The notes under the pieces were generated by a model that worked only from the letters and a program-made list of their open reading frames with translations, was not told the DNA's origin and searched no databases. Of a DNA stretch of 64,000 nucleotides, positions 26,630 to 36,162 are shown piece by piece (position 1 is the stretch's first letter; each line of letters starts with the position of its first letter). Location: positions 22,615 through 86,614 of the forward strand of contig JAFYQK010000021.1 in NCBI GenBank assembly GCA_017547165.1, given 5' to 3'. The position numbers and the translations under genes are program-made. Origin of the DNA: Bacteroidaceae bacterium. GTDB lineage: Bacteria > Bacteroidota > Bacteroidia > Bacteroidales > Bacteroidaceae.

Positions 26630-29600
26630 ATGAAAAAAATATTTGCTATACTATTTCTTGTGGTCTTATTTATGACGCCTTCGGTGACGATGGCTCGTGA
26701 AGACAATCTGGCGAAAATCCTTGAACAGTGCCTTCTGAGAGAAGAAAATTCACCCGACAGTATAGAATACAATTTACAACTTCTAGAGAAGGAACGCGAA
26801 TCTACAAGCGGAGTACGCCGTGCCGTTTATAGTGCCATTCTGGCAAAATTGTATGCTACACGAGCATATTCAGATGTGACAGGCGAGTGGCACAAGAGGA
26901 GTGTTCAACTCTTCCGCGAAGCCCTTGCCGACCCCGAACTTCTCTATAACACCAACACCAAGGACTGGGTACCTGTGGTGAAGAGAGGCAGGAACGAGAA
27001 GATATACGGCCGCAATATGCTCTATGTGGTATGGAGGGCAGCCAATGAGCATTTTGCTGACTCGGTGATGACCGAGCAGGAGCTGTTAGACTTCTACATG
27101 GCACACGGCAACAAGAAACCTGCCACCGTGAAGGCCGAGCAGGAACGCTTGAGGTTAGAGAACGATTCGATAGAAAAACTCACACCGCGTATGGTGGTGT
27201 CTATGGCCGAGGTCTACTATCCCGGCGATTCCTTGTGCATAGGTCTGGACACCTTCAATGTGAAGCAGGTGGAATGGAAGGTACTGGACACTCGAGGCAA
27301 ACTTGTGGGTAAGAATATGCTTTTGGCTCCCACGGTGCCAGGTCGCTACACCTTGGAGTTGAAGTGCAAGACCGACGTGCGTCTGGAAAAGAAGTTGGAG
27401 AAGATAAAGGTGGACTTTGTAGTGTCCACGCTGCATTACTTCATTATGGACATGCCTGGCAAGCAGACGCGCGTCACCGTTGTGGATGCTCGCACCGGCA
27501 AACCATGCCCGGAGGCCACGGTAGTGAAGGACCTGAAGAATAATAAGGTCGTACAGGTGGTGCTGGGTGCAGACAGTTGCCTGCCTACAACAAGATACTA
27601 CGAGCGCTACAATTATAATGCTCCCTCTAAGAAGGAGCAACCCCGTGTGGCAATATATACCGACAGGGCTATATACCGCCCTGGTCAGATGGTTCAACTC
27701 TCTGCCATCCTTTATAGTGTGAAACATTGGGATGCCAAGGTGAGGGAACCAAGAGAGTGCAAGGTGCAACTGCTTGACGGAAGGTCTAACAAGGTTCTTG
27801 TCGACACCATTGTGTGCTCCGATGCTTTCGGTACTCTCAGTGCCACATTACAGATTCCCGAGGATATAGCCTTAGGATACCATTTGCTGAAGGTGGACGG
27901 CACATATCACGATATCCGTGTGGAGGAGTACAAGCGTCCTCACTTCTATGTGGAGATGGACGAGATGCTTAAGGAAGTGAGCATAAGTCCCTTGGAGGAA
28001 ACTGAAGGTGAGACGCCCAAGGATAGTCTGATAACCCTGTCGGGTCTTGTCATGAACTACGACGGCACTCCTGTGCGCGGTGCCAGAGTGACGGCAACAT
28101 CACGAAGGGTACATTGCTGGTGGAGGAGACAGACGGCAGAGGATGTCCGCAATCTAGACACCATATATACAGATATGGAAGGTCGTTTCACATTGAAAGT
28201 GCCAGTGAGCAGAAGCATGCTCTATCGCTATGCTCCCACGCAGAAGGTGGAGGTATCGGTGCTCTCTGCCCAAGGCGAGACACAGACGGACATCAGCATC
28301 GTTCGCCTGTTTGCTGACCCACCAATGGAGAGCGCGGTAACCAAGGCAATGGGGTGGCTGGAGTGCCCTGTGGACACCTTTGATGCCGCCACCCCTGCAC
28401 AATTGGAGTTCAGAATGAAGGAGGGAGAACAGCGCTATATCTTCCTTACCGCCTTTGCCGGCGAGAATGTGGCAATAGATACGGTCATGTTCCTTACCGA
28501 CACATTAACTTGTATGGAGATTCCCTACAAGGAGGAGTATGCCGACGGACTTCTATTGAATGTGACATATTGCAGGAATGGTAAAATGGACGGAAAGCAG
28601 CTAACATTGCGTAAGAGACTTCCCGATACAAAACTCTACATGCATTGGGACACTTTCCGCGACTATACCCAACCCGGAACCACGGAGCAATGGACCTTGC
28701 GCGTGCTTGATGGCAATGGACTTCCTGCCAATGCCAATGTGATGCTGGGTATGTACGATGCTTCGCTGGATGCCTTTGCCAAGAACGAATGGTCGTTCTC
28801 CTTGCCTATGAACCATTGCATACCTTATAGTCAGGTGACTGGATATAATTGGTATAAAAAGAACTGGAAAAGCCGATGGATGGAATTCCAGGTATGGGAG
28901 AATAGGATACCGTATTATGAGTTTAGCAGGTTTGACGGTCGTTATTTAAACAAGAGAAGAAAAGAATTTGCCGGAGGCTGGACAGCAGGCTCTGTGAGGG
29001 CATTCGATGCTAATAAACTCTACTCTAAAAAGACAAGCGCCGATATCCTTGGTGAGGTGCCTATAGCAGGCGAGGAACTTCTTGATGCTTCAACCGAGCA
29101 GGCCTTTGCCGATGTAGAGATAAGGACCGACTTCAGCGAGACGGCAATGTTCATGCCCCAGTTGCGCACCGATGCCGAGGGTAGGGTGGCTATAACTTTC
29201 ACCATACCACAGAGTCTGACCACGTGGCGCTTGAATGGTTTGGCACATACCCAAGATATGCGCATAGGCACATTGTCGGAAAAGGTGGTGGCACGCAAGG
29301 CACTGACCTGTAAGTTGCATCTGCCAAGATTTGTGCGCGAGAAGGACAATCTGTCGTTCTCCGTTCAGATAGCCAACACAGGCGAGGTGCTTCAGCAAGG
29401 CAAAGTTCAGGTGCAAGTGATGGATGCACATACCGACAAGGTGCTGATGAAGAAGACCCTCCGTTTCAAAGCAGACAAGGATAGGGACACTCTTCTCGTG
29501 CTTTCATATCAAGTGCCTGAGGGCATTGAAGGACTCAAGTTCAAGGCCGTTGCTCTTGCCCAGAAGGATAGCGATGGCGAGCAGAGGGAGATACCTGTGC

Positions 29601-31051
29601 TGACTTCTGTTGTTGAACTCACGGAGAGCAGGGCACTGACATTGGAACCAGGCGAGAAACATACGGTGGACTTGCGCACGCTCTTCCCCGACGGTGCGCA
29701 GAACAAGCGAGTGATAGTGGAGAAGGTTTCCAACCCCGTTCAGGTGGCCGTAGATGCCTTGCCCCAGGTGGCGCAACCCTCACATGACGATGTCCTTTCC
29801 TATGCCTCTGCCTACTATGCCGCATACAAATTGGGCATGCCTGACACTACGTTCTTTATAAATAAGGTATATACCATGCAGAAGGAGGATGGCAGTATGC
29901 CCTGGTACGATGGTTTGGCTGGCAATGCCTACCTCACGCGCGAGGTGGGTTATCTGCTTGCTCGTCTTAACTCTGCCAACCTCAATGCTCGGAAGGTGAT
30001 GGTTGGCATCAAGCGTTATCTGAAGGCATACCTAGAGGAGAGCATCGACAACCGTAAGGAGTACAACAAGGATTGGACGGCACAGTTGTCCGACCTCCGC
30101 ACCCTCTATGTTCTTGTCAAGGATGGCAATACCGATAAGGAAAGCCTGCAATTGGTTAAGAAGGTCCTCAAGCGACTGCCCGACAACATTAAGGATATGG
30201 ATAGCGAATACATAGCCATTGCCATGATAGTGAAGCATGCCCTGAAGGAGGCTGTGCTGAAGGATGGTGTGGCGGTATTGAAGTCAAGACTGACTCACAA
30301 GGACGGCACCTACCTTGCCTATCGTGGTGGTGCATGGCCCAGCATAGACCGTCGTCTGCACATCCACACTCAGGTGATGGAGGCATGGCAAACCGTTTGT
30401 CCGCAGGACACGGAAACCCTCGCAGGTATGCAGGAGTGGCTCTTGAATCAGAAGAGGACACAGGGTTGGAAGACACCCATTGATTGCATTGATGCTGTAT
30501 ATGCTCTCACCGGTGGAGAGTTTGATGCCGATGCCGATGCCGGGGTGCAGAGAGATACCATTGATTTGTCCAAGATAAAGTCAGTAACTCTTGCCAACGA
30601 TGGCAACAAGGTGATGTGGGCGGCCGTATATGGTGAATACACTATGCCTGTGGAGAAGGTAGAAGCTTCGGGTATGGACATAACTCTGCAACGCACCTTC
30701 AGCACAGAGCCGACCAAGGTGGGCAACCGCATAAAGGAGAAGATACTTATTGATGCCAAGCGCGACTATGAGTACCTTGTACTCAGTGTGCCTCGTGCCG
30801 GATGTGCCGAGCCTGTGAACATGCTCTCGGGATGCGGATGGCAAAAGGGTGTGTCCTACTATATGCAGGTGCGCGACAATCGTACCGACTATTTTATCCC
30901 CTCACTGCCACATGGCAAGTATATCATCGAGACGGAGATGACGCTGGAGCGCCAAGGCAGTTATGCCACCGGAGTGCCTACGATAAAGTGCTGTTATGCC
31001 GAGGAGTTCAGAGCACACACCCAAAGTGAGATAATAGAGGTGAAGGAATAA
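26630..31051 (+). CDS. Alpha-2-macroglobulin family protein without thioester
   Basis: A 1473-residue protein with a signal peptide (IFAILFLVVLFMTPSVTMA). After an N-terminal TPR-like region (residues 30-180) come macroglobulin-like domains with an MG2 segment (PRVAIYTDRAIYRPGQMVQLSAI near 345), a bait-region-like stretch and the A2M domain (ETAMFMPQLRTDAEGRVAITFTIPQSLTTWRL near 850). The C-terminal part is the alpha-toroid (complement-like) domain. The CxEQ thioester motif expected at its start is absent; the site reads VAQPSHDDV (about 1045-1055). Such thioester-free proteins in Bacteroidota are periplasmic or outer-membrane associated and their exact role is not known. Start is ATG at 26630. 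Confidence 0.88.
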   Translation: MKKIFAILFLVVLFMTPSVTMAREDNLAKILEQCLLREENSPDSIEYNLQLLEKERESTSGVRRAVYSAILAKLYATRAYSDVTGEWHKRSVQLFREALADPELLYNTNTKDWVPVVKRGRNEKIYGRNMLYVVWRAANEHFADSVMTEQELLDFYMAHGNKKPATVKAEQERLRLENDSIEKLTPRMVVSMAEVYYPGDSLCIGLDTFNVKQVEWKVLDTRGKLVGKNMLLAPTVPGRYTLELKCKTDVRLEKKLEKIKVDFVVSTLHYFIMDMPGKQTRVTVVDARTGKPCPEATVVKDLKNNKVVQVVLGADSCLPTTRYYERYNYNAPSKKEQPRVAIYTDRAIYRPGQMVQLSAILYSVKHWDAKVREPRECKVQLLDGRSNKVLVDTIVCSDAFGTLSATLQIPEDIALGYHLLKVDGTYHDIRVEEYKRPHFYVEMDEMLKEVSISPLEETEGETPKDSLITLSGLVMNYDGTPVRGARVTATSRRVHCWWRRQTAEDVRNLDTIYTDMEGRFTLKVPVSRSMLYRYAPTQKVEVSVLSAQGETQTDISIVRLFADPPMESAVTKAMGWLECPVDTFDAATPAQLEFRMKEGEQRYIFLTAFAGENVAIDTVMFLTDTLTCMEIPYKEEYADGLLLNVTYCRNGKMDGKQLTLRKRLPDTKLYMHWDTFRDYTQPGTTEQWTLRVLDGNGLPANANVMLGMYDASLDAFAKNEWSFSLPMNHCIPYSQVTGYNWYKKNWKSRWMEFQVWENRIPYYEFSRFDGRYLNKRRKEFAGGWTAGSVRAFDANKLYSKKTSADILGEVPIAGEELLDASTEQAFADVEIRTDFSETAMFMPQLRTDAEGRVAITFTIPQSLTTWRLNGLAHTQDMRIGTLSEKVVARKALTCKLHLPRFVREKDNLSFSVQIANTGEVLQQGKVQVQVMDAHTDKVLMKKTLRFKADKDRDTLLVLSYQVPEGIEGLKFKAVALAQKDSDGEQREIPVLTSVVELTESRALTLEPGEKHTVDLRTLFPDGAQNKRVIVEKVSNPVQVAVDALPQVAQPSHDDVLSYASAYYAAYKLGMPDTTFFINKVYTMQKEDGSMPWYDGLAGNAYLTREVGYLLARLNSANLNARKVMVGIKRYLKAYLEESIDNRKEYNKDWTAQLSDLRTLYVLVKDGNTDKESLQLVKKVLKRLPDNIKDMDSEYIAIAMIVKHALKEAVLKDGVAVLKSRLTHKDGTYLAYRGGAWPSIDRRLHIHTQVMEAWQTVCPQDTETLAGMQEWLLNQKRTQGWKTPIDCIDAVYALTGGEFDADADAGVQRDTIDLSKIKSVTLANDGNKVMWAAVYGEYTMPVEKVEASGMDITLQRTFSTEPTKVGNRIKEKILIDAKRDYEYLVLSVPRAGCAEPVNMLSGCGWQKGVSYYMQVRDNRTDYFIPSLPHGKYIIETEMTLERQGSYATGVPTIKCCYAEEFRAHTQSEIIEVKE

Positions 31052-31078
31052 TTATAACAACAACAAATACTACCTGTC

Positions 31079-32071
31079 ATGAAGAAAATCATGTTCGTGC
31101 TGCTATTGTCAACGCTGATAGCATGTAGCGGTGGGGGAGGCGAAAAGAAAACCATGATGGCTCCCTCAAAAGGTTTGCCGAGTGAATTATTGTTGGTGGT
31201 TGACGAGGGTTTGTGGCAGTCGGACATCAAGGATTCTATCAATGCTATAGTAGAGGCACAGGTACCTGGATTGATGAGTGCCGAGAAGATGTTTCGTGTA
31301 ACCCGTATATTCAGCAAGGGCTATTCGGCCACCTACACCACCTTCCACACCAAACTTATAGTTCGTTTGGATAAGTCGCTCAAGCAACCAATGCTGGGAT
31401 TGAGTCGTAATGAGTATGCCGTACCCCAACTGCAACTCCTTGTTGCTGCACCCACCAAGGAGGCGTTGCGTGAGTTCCTACCCAAGAATGCAGAAAAAAT
31501 AATCGATATCCTCACCGACTTCCAGATAGAGATGCGTGTGGCCCAACTGAAGAAGAAGTTCAGCAAGAAGGTAGACGATGACCTGAAGGCTGTTTTGGGT
31601 ATGTCCATACGCGTGCCCGACAATATGCGTGCTACAAAGAAGGGTGAGAACTTCCTTTGGGGTGGTACCAATCTGCTCGAGAAGGACCTCAATATAGTGG
31701 TATATACCTACGATTGGCATGGTGAGAACATAGCCGATGCACACTATTTTGCCAACAAACGCGACTCTGTTATGGAGCGCAATATCCCTGGTGACAAGGA
31801 GGGACAATGGATGGAAACAGTGCGTGAGAAGGTAAACAACTCTCCCTTGGTTACATGTAAGTCTTGCAAACTAAATGGTAAACAGGTGGTAGAATCTCGC
31901 GGTTTGTGGCAGATGCGCAATGGTGCTCTGGGCGGTCCCTTCGTGTGTCTCTCTCGCGTGGATACAACGGCAAACAAGGTTATCGTTGCCGAAGGCTTTG
32001 TATACTCTCCGTCAACCGACAAGCGCGACCTCATACGCCAAATGGAGGCAGCCCTCAGAACTTTGAAGTGA
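31079..32071 (+). CDS. DUF4837 family lipoprotein
   Basis: A 330-residue lipoprotein; the signal LLLSTLIAC ends in a Cys near residue 16 followed by SGGGGEKK. The mature sequence (LPSELLLVVDEGLW, FSKGYSATYTTFHTKLIV, DNMRATKKGENFLWGGTNLLEKDLNIVVYTY) matches DUF4837, a Bacteroidota-specific family of unknown function. It follows the alpha-2-macroglobulin gene by 27 bp and is probably co-transcribed, which suggests a shared role at the cell envelope. Confidence 0.82.
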   Translation: MKKIMFVLLLSTLIACSGGGGEKKTMMAPSKGLPSELLLVVDEGLWQSDIKDSINAIVEAQVPGLMSAEKMFRVTRIFSKGYSATYTTFHTKLIVRLDKSLKQPMLGLSRNEYAVPQLQLLVAAPTKEALREFLPKNAEKIIDILTDFQIEMRVAQLKKKFSKKVDDDLKAVLGMSIRVPDNMRATKKGENFLWGGTNLLEKDLNIVVYTYDWHGENIADAHYFANKRDSVMERNIPGDKEGQWMETVREKVNNSPLVTCKSCKLNGKQVVESRGLWQMRNGALGGPFVCLSRVDTTANKVIVAEGFVYSPSTDKRDLIRQMEAALRTLK

Positions 32072-32094
32072 TAGTGTGTAAGTCTAATATGATT

Positions 32095-32125
32095 CCGCAA
32101 CATCTCAAAACAAGAGGTGTTGCGG
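32095..32125 (+). terminator. Terminator after the DUF4837 gene
   Basis: An 11-bp stem (32095-32105 with 32115-32125, one G-T wobble) around a 9-nt loop, followed by a T-rich ATGTTTGTTTG. Confidence 0.65.
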
Positions 32126-32202
32126 ATGTTTGTTTGTTACGTTCCAAAAGTAATTGGGCAAGCAAATAAACAGTAGATATACGTGTTTATAAAAATGTAC
32201 AT

Positions 32203-32303
32203 AACGTTTGGTACAAATAGACCCAATATTGTGTACAATACTCCTGAATATTGTGTATATTGCTCCTCAATGTTGTAGATATATTATAAAAAGTGCTCTT
32301 TTT
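32203..32303 (+). repeat. 22-bp period tandem element, copy A
   Basis: Four head-to-tail 22-bp units: 32203-32224, 32225-32246, 32247-32268 and 32269-32290. Each begins AAyrTT, and the first three have GTA at positions 10-12; units 2 and 3 share AATATTGTGTA at the start and CTCCT near the end. AGTGCTCTTTTT follows at 32292-32303. The same arrangement occurs on the minus strand at 63553-63653. The similarity extends about 15 bp upstream. No open frame lies here. See the findings. Confidence 0.75.
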
Positions 32304-32454
32304 ATTTATATTATGCTTTCTTGTTGTCTTTATATCGCTACGGTTACAATTTTATCTGCATGTTAATATAGCATGGATTCCTTTGACATACGTTAATGGA
32401 AAGTAATTTTGTGTTGATTAGCGGAGAGCGTCGGTTCGGATTTAATCAAATAAA

Positions 32455-32486
32455 TTTGTGAAATCGCTCACTTATTTGTAATTTTG
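32455..32486 (+). promoter_or_regulatory. Canonical promoter of the DUF1573 gene
   Basis: TTTG at 32455-32458, a 20 bp spacer and TAATTTTG at 32479-32486, just before the start codon at 32492, so the transcript is almost leaderless. Confidence 0.75.
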
Positions 32487-32491
32487 TACCC

Positions 32492-33547
32492 ATGATATTA
32501 AGGATTTTGATATTTTTATATGTGTTTGTGATAGGGGCTTTGGCCTGCGCACAACCTAAATTTGTGGCTGATACTGATATTCATAAGACTGGTGAGATTC
32601 AGTTTCAAAGGCCTCATACTATGTTGCTGGGTTTTACCAACAAGGGTACTAAGGCGTTGCATATAAAAAAGGTGGTGGCTTCGTGTGGGTGTACCAAGGT
32701 AAAGTATCCGCATGGAAACATCGCTCCGGGCGACAGGGGAGAGATAGAAGTTACTTTTGATGCCGCTATGTTGGGCTCGTTTAATAAGTATATCGAGGTG
32801 TTCACCAATGCTGGAAAGGAACCGGAGTTTCTTTCTTTTCAGGGAAGGGTGGTGACCGAGGTTGCCGACTTTACGAGAGGTTTTCCCATAGACTTGGGTA
32901 ACGTCAGGATGAATACCAATTACATCGAGTATGATAATGTGCGAAAGGGTGATGTGTTAGCGGCAGAGCTTTCGGTGGTGAATACCGACCATCTGGCATA
33001 CCGACCCCAACTTATGCATCTGCCTCCGTACCTGACGGCTCAGTATGTTCCTGAAAATATTCCTGGTGGCAAAATGGGTGTGATACGCCTCATTCTGGAT
33101 ACCAATGGTTTGGAAACTTATGGATTGAATCAGACGAGCATCTATTTGGCAAGGTTTTTGGGCGATAGAATTAGCGAGTCTAACGAGATAGTAGTGTCGT
33201 CAGTACTGGTGCCTGCGGTGGGAGAAACCAAGCAGAATGGAGCAAAACTTGTTTTGAGTACGGATGAGATAGTATTTAACGGAAAGGCCAAGAAACCCAA
33301 GGCTGTGTTGAAAGTGAGCAACGAGGGCACTGCTCCGCTCACGATACACAATCTGCAGGTCTTCAATCATGCCGTTGAGGTGGCATTGTCTAACAAGGTG
33401 ATTCAACCAGGCAAGTCGGCAAAACTTTCGGTGTCGGTAAAGAAATCGTTGCTTGAAAGGTTTAAGGCTCGTCCGCGCGTGCTTCTTGTGAGCGATGACG
33501 CAGACACTCCTGTGAAGATTGTAAACATAAGGTTGGCAGACGATTAG
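32492..33547 (+). CDS. DUF1573 domain protein
   Basis: A 351-residue exported protein with a signal peptide (ILIFLYVFVIGALACAQ). Two or three immunoglobulin-like DUF1573 (ASPM-SPD2-Hydin type) repeats follow: the first has FTNKGTKALHIKKVVASCGCTKVKYP, with the family CGCT motif, and GDRGEIEVTFD; the last has KVSNEGTAPLTIHNLQVF. These domains are common in exported Bacteroidota proteins, probably for protein contacts. Function not known. Both conserved Cys are present. It has a near-leaderless promoter. Confidence 0.85.
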   Translation: MILRILIFLYVFVIGALACAQPKFVADTDIHKTGEIQFQRPHTMLLGFTNKGTKALHIKKVVASCGCTKVKYPHGNIAPGDRGEIEVTFDAAMLGSFNKYIEVFTNAGKEPEFLSFQGRVVTEVADFTRGFPIDLGNVRMNTNYIEYDNVRKGDVLAAELSVVNTDHLAYRPQLMHLPPYLTAQYVPENIPGGKMGVIRLILDTNGLETYGLNQTSIYLARFLGDRISESNEIVVSSVLVPAVGETKQNGAKLVLSTDEIVFNGKAKKPKAVLKVSNEGTAPLTIHNLQVFNHAVEVALSNKVIQPGKSAKLSVSVKKSLLERFKARPRVLLVSDDADTPVKIVNIRLADD

Positions 33548-33591
33548 TTTTCTCCTTTCTTATTGATATTTATAAAATAGGTAAATATAGT

Positions 33592-34689
33592 ATGGAGCAT
33601 CCAGAGAATAGCGCAGAATATGCAGGGTTGGTGGTGAACAAGGGAGTGGAGCAACCATCGAGCATAAATCCGTATCTAAAGCGTGGCAGGTTTGTTAGGC
33701 GTAGACTGACTGCCAATGACTATGTAGAGGGTATCCTCAAGGGGGATTCTTCCATATTAGGACAGGCGGTGACGTTGGTGGAGAGCACCCTGCCCGAGCA
33801 TATCGCCATAGCACAGGAGGTGATAGAAAAATGCCTTCCGTATAGCGGAAAGAGTGTGCGCATTGGTATCAGTGGTGTACCTGGTGCAGGCAAGAGCACG
33901 AGCATAGATGAGTTTGGAGTGCATGTCCTGAAAGAGTATGGCGGAAAGCTTGCTGTGCTGGCCATTGACCCAAGTAGCGAACGAACGAAGGGTAGCATAC
34001 TTGGCGACAAGACACGAATGGAGAAACTGTCCGTACACCCCAAGTCGTTCATACGTCCCAGTCCCTCGGCTGGTTCGCTGGGTGGCGTAGCTCGCAAAAC
34101 TCGTGAAACCATTATTCTGTGTGAGGCGGCAGGTTACGATAAGGTGTTTGTGGAAACCGTAGGAGTGGGGCAGAGCGAGACGGCTTGCCACTCAATGGTT
34201 GACTTTTTCTTGCTCATCCAATTGGCTGGTACGGGTGACGAACTCCAGGGCATAAAGCGTGGCATCATGGAGATGGCCGACGGCATTGTTATTAATAAGT
34301 GCGATGGCAACAACGTGGAGAAATGCCATTTGGCTGCAAGTCATTTCAAAAATGCTCTGCATCTCTTCCCTACACCCGAAAGCGGATGGCACCCCGAAGT
34401 GCTGTGCTATAGCGGTTTCTATGGCCTGGGTATCAAGGAGATTTGGGATATGGTCTACAGGTATGTGGACTTTGTCAAGGCAAACGGATACTTCGAGCAT
34501 CGTAGAGCCGAGCAGGCAAAATATTGGATGTACGAGAGCATAAACGAGAGTTTGCGCAACAGTTTCTTCCAAAATCCTCGCATAGAGCAGATGCTGGACT
34601 TGGAGGAACAGGCTGTGCTCAATGGAGAGAAAACATCATTTGTTGCTGCTAAGCAACTTCTGGATATGTACTTTGCACTCCTCCATTAA
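33592..34689 (+). CDS. meaB: Methylmalonyl-CoA mutase-associated GTPase MeaB
   Basis: A 365-residue P-loop G protein that loads and protects the B12 cofactor of methylmalonyl-CoA mutase. Walker A is GVPGAGKST (near residue 100), followed by AIDPSSERTKGSILGDKTRM, the RPSPSAGSLGGVARKTRE switch block, VETVGVGQSE (Walker B region) and the guanine-specificity NKCDG. Length and motifs match MeaB/ArgK. The mutase subunits are in this window at 57.7-61.7 kb rather than next door. Its last 54 bp overlap the convergent ispH gene. Confidence 0.93.
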   Translation: MEHPENSAEYAGLVVNKGVEQPSSINPYLKRGRFVRRRLTANDYVEGILKGDSSILGQAVTLVESTLPEHIAIAQEVIEKCLPYSGKSVRIGISGVPGAGKSTSIDEFGVHVLKEYGGKLAVLAIDPSSERTKGSILGDKTRMEKLSVHPKSFIRPSPSAGSLGGVARKTRETIILCEAAGYDKVFVETVGVGQSETACHSMVDFFLLIQLAGTGDELQGIKRGIMEMADGIVINKCDGNNVEKCHLAASHFKNALHLFPTPESGWHPEVLCYSGFYGLGIKEIWDMVYRYVDFVKANGYFEHRRAEQAKYWMYESINESLRNSFFQNPRIEQMLDLEEQAVLNGEKTSFVAAKQLLDMYFALLH

Positions 34690-35508
34690 CCACTTGGGGG
34701 TGCTTGTGGCACCGCATATTCCGATAGAGTCACATTCGTTCAGCCAGCTGGGGTCTACCTCGCTGGCTGTGTCTATCATATAGCTGCGAGGGTTTACTCC
34801 GAGGCATTGTGAAAAGAGAACACGCCCATTGCTGCTCTTCTTTCCGCAGACAAAGAGTATCACGTCATGGCGTGTGGCAAAGTCTCTGATGTGTGGCATG
34901 CGATTGGCAACCTGCCGACAAATGGTATCGGCATACTTGAATGTGGCCGAGGGTGAGATGTGCTCCTGTATATATTCTACAATGGAACGGAATCCGTCTA
35001 ACGATTTGGTGGTTTGACTGTACAGACTGATGTCGCGGGTGAAGTCGAGTTGGCTGACTTCGTCGGGACTCTCTATCACAATGGCAGTGCCTTCTGTCTG
35101 CCCAACAAGTCCTAAAACCTCGGCATGTCCATTCTTTCCAAATATGACAATCTGCTTTTTGTGTCCTTTGTCACCGAGATATTCCTTTCGGATGCGCTCC
35201 TGAAGATGCAACACCACGGGGCAGGTGGCATCAATGATGTGTATGTTGTTTTCCGAAGCTTTTTGGTAAGTGGATGGCGGTTCTCCATGGGCGCGAAGCA
35301 AGACATTGGCATCCTTGAGTGTATTAAACTCCTGATGCCCAATGGTGATGAGTCCCAACTGTTGCAAGCGATTACACTCCTTGCCGTTGTGCACAATATC
35401 GCCCAGGCAATAGAGATTCTTTCCATTGCTCAACTCCTCCTCTGCTTTACCTATGGCTCGGGTTACTCCGAAGCAGAAGCCACTTCCTTCGTCAATTTCA
35501 ATAACCAT
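34636..35508 (-). CDS. ispH: 4-hydroxy-3-methylbut-2-enyl diphosphate reductase IspH
   Basis: A 290-residue Fe-S enzyme, the last step of the MEP isoprenoid pathway. The three cluster cysteines lie in GFCFGVTRA (near residue 12), [11 protein letters not shown] (near 95) and [13 protein letters not shown] (near 267). The substrate-binding AHGEPP segment is present as HGEPPSTY, and SSNGRVL matches the substrate Ser/Asn positions. It overlaps the 3' end of cmk by 46 bp and runs in the same operon as porQ and cmk. Its own 3' end overlaps meaB on the other strand. Confidence 0.92.
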   Translation of the reverse strand: MVIEIDEGSGFCFGVTRAIGKAEEELSNGKNLYCLGDIVHNGKECNRLQQLGLITIGHQEFNTLKDANVLLRAHGEPPSTYQKASENNIHIIDATCPVVLHLQERIRKEYLGDKGHKKQIVIFGKNGHAEVLGLVGQTEGTAIVIESPDEVSQLDFTRDISLYSQTTKSLDGFRSIVEYIQEHISPSATFKYADTICRQVANRMPHIRDFATRHDVILFVCGKKSSNGRVLFSQCLGVNPRSYMIDTASEVDPSWLNECDSIGICGATSTPKWLMEECKVHIQKLLSSNK

Positions 35509-36155
35509 TCTTGCTGTTCCTGGATTGTCATGTGGCTATTGTCTAACACGATGGCATCGGGGGCCTGTGTCAGAGGGGATATCTCGCGATGTGAGTCGAT
35601 GTAGTCCCTTTCCTGCACATTTTGGAGTATGTCCTCGTAGTTGCATGCCTCTCCTTTTGCGGTAAGCTCGTCGTAGCGTCGCTGAGCTCTGATTTCGGCA
35701 CTTGCGGTGACAAAGATTTTCAGTTCGGCATCAGGGAAAACAACAGTACCGATGTCTCTGCCGTCAAGGATGACTCCCTTGGCCTTGCCCATCTCGCGCT
35801 GTTGGAGTACCATGGCTTCGCGCACAAATCCCAGTGTGGCGATGGGACTTACATGGTTGCTCACCTCAAGAGTGCGAATCTTGTCTTCAACGCGCTCTCC
35901 GTTCAGGTATGTGTCTGGGCGACCGGTTTCGGGGTTGAACTTAAAGGATATTTTTATGTTGGGCATCGCCTGTTGCAAACGATGGGTGTCGATGTTGTTC
36001 TCAGAATCTATCATTCCATTCTGCATGGCGTAGTATGTTACACTACGGTACATCGCGCCAGTATCAATATAAACATATCCAATTTCTTTGGCCAAATTCT
36101 TTGCCATTGTGCTTTTTCCGCATGACGAGTGGCCATCGATAGCGATTGTAATCAT
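35463..36155 (-). CDS. cmk: Cytidylate kinase
   Basis: A 230-residue kinase for CMP and dCMP. The P-loop is [15 protein letters not shown] at the N-terminus, [10 protein letters not shown] binds the nucleoside, and [22 protein letters not shown] carries catalytic and base-binding residues. The start [11 protein letters not shown] was preferred over an upstream extension of 22 residues because it begins right at the P-loop strand. It lies 7 bp after the porQ stop and overlaps ispH by 46 bp, so translation is probably coupled in a porQ-cmk-ispH operon, an order also known from Porphyromonas. Confidence 0.93.
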   Translation of the reverse strand: MITIAIDGHSSCGKSTMAKNLAKEIGYVYIDTGAMYRSVTYYAMQNGMIDSENNIDTHRLQQAMPNIKISFKFNPETGRPDTYLNGERVEDKIRTLEVSNHVSPIATLGFVREAMVLQQREMGKAKGVILDGRDIGTVVFPDAELKIFVTASAEIRAQRRYDELTAKGEACNYEDILQNVQERDYIDSHREISPLTQAPDAIVLDNSHMTIQEQQEWLLKLTKEVASASE

Positions 36156-36162
36156 ATGTGTG

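Noticed and set aside
32203-32290. CRISPR-like array.
   Set aside because: The units follow each other with no spacers, and their sequence drifts. There are no cas genes in the window.
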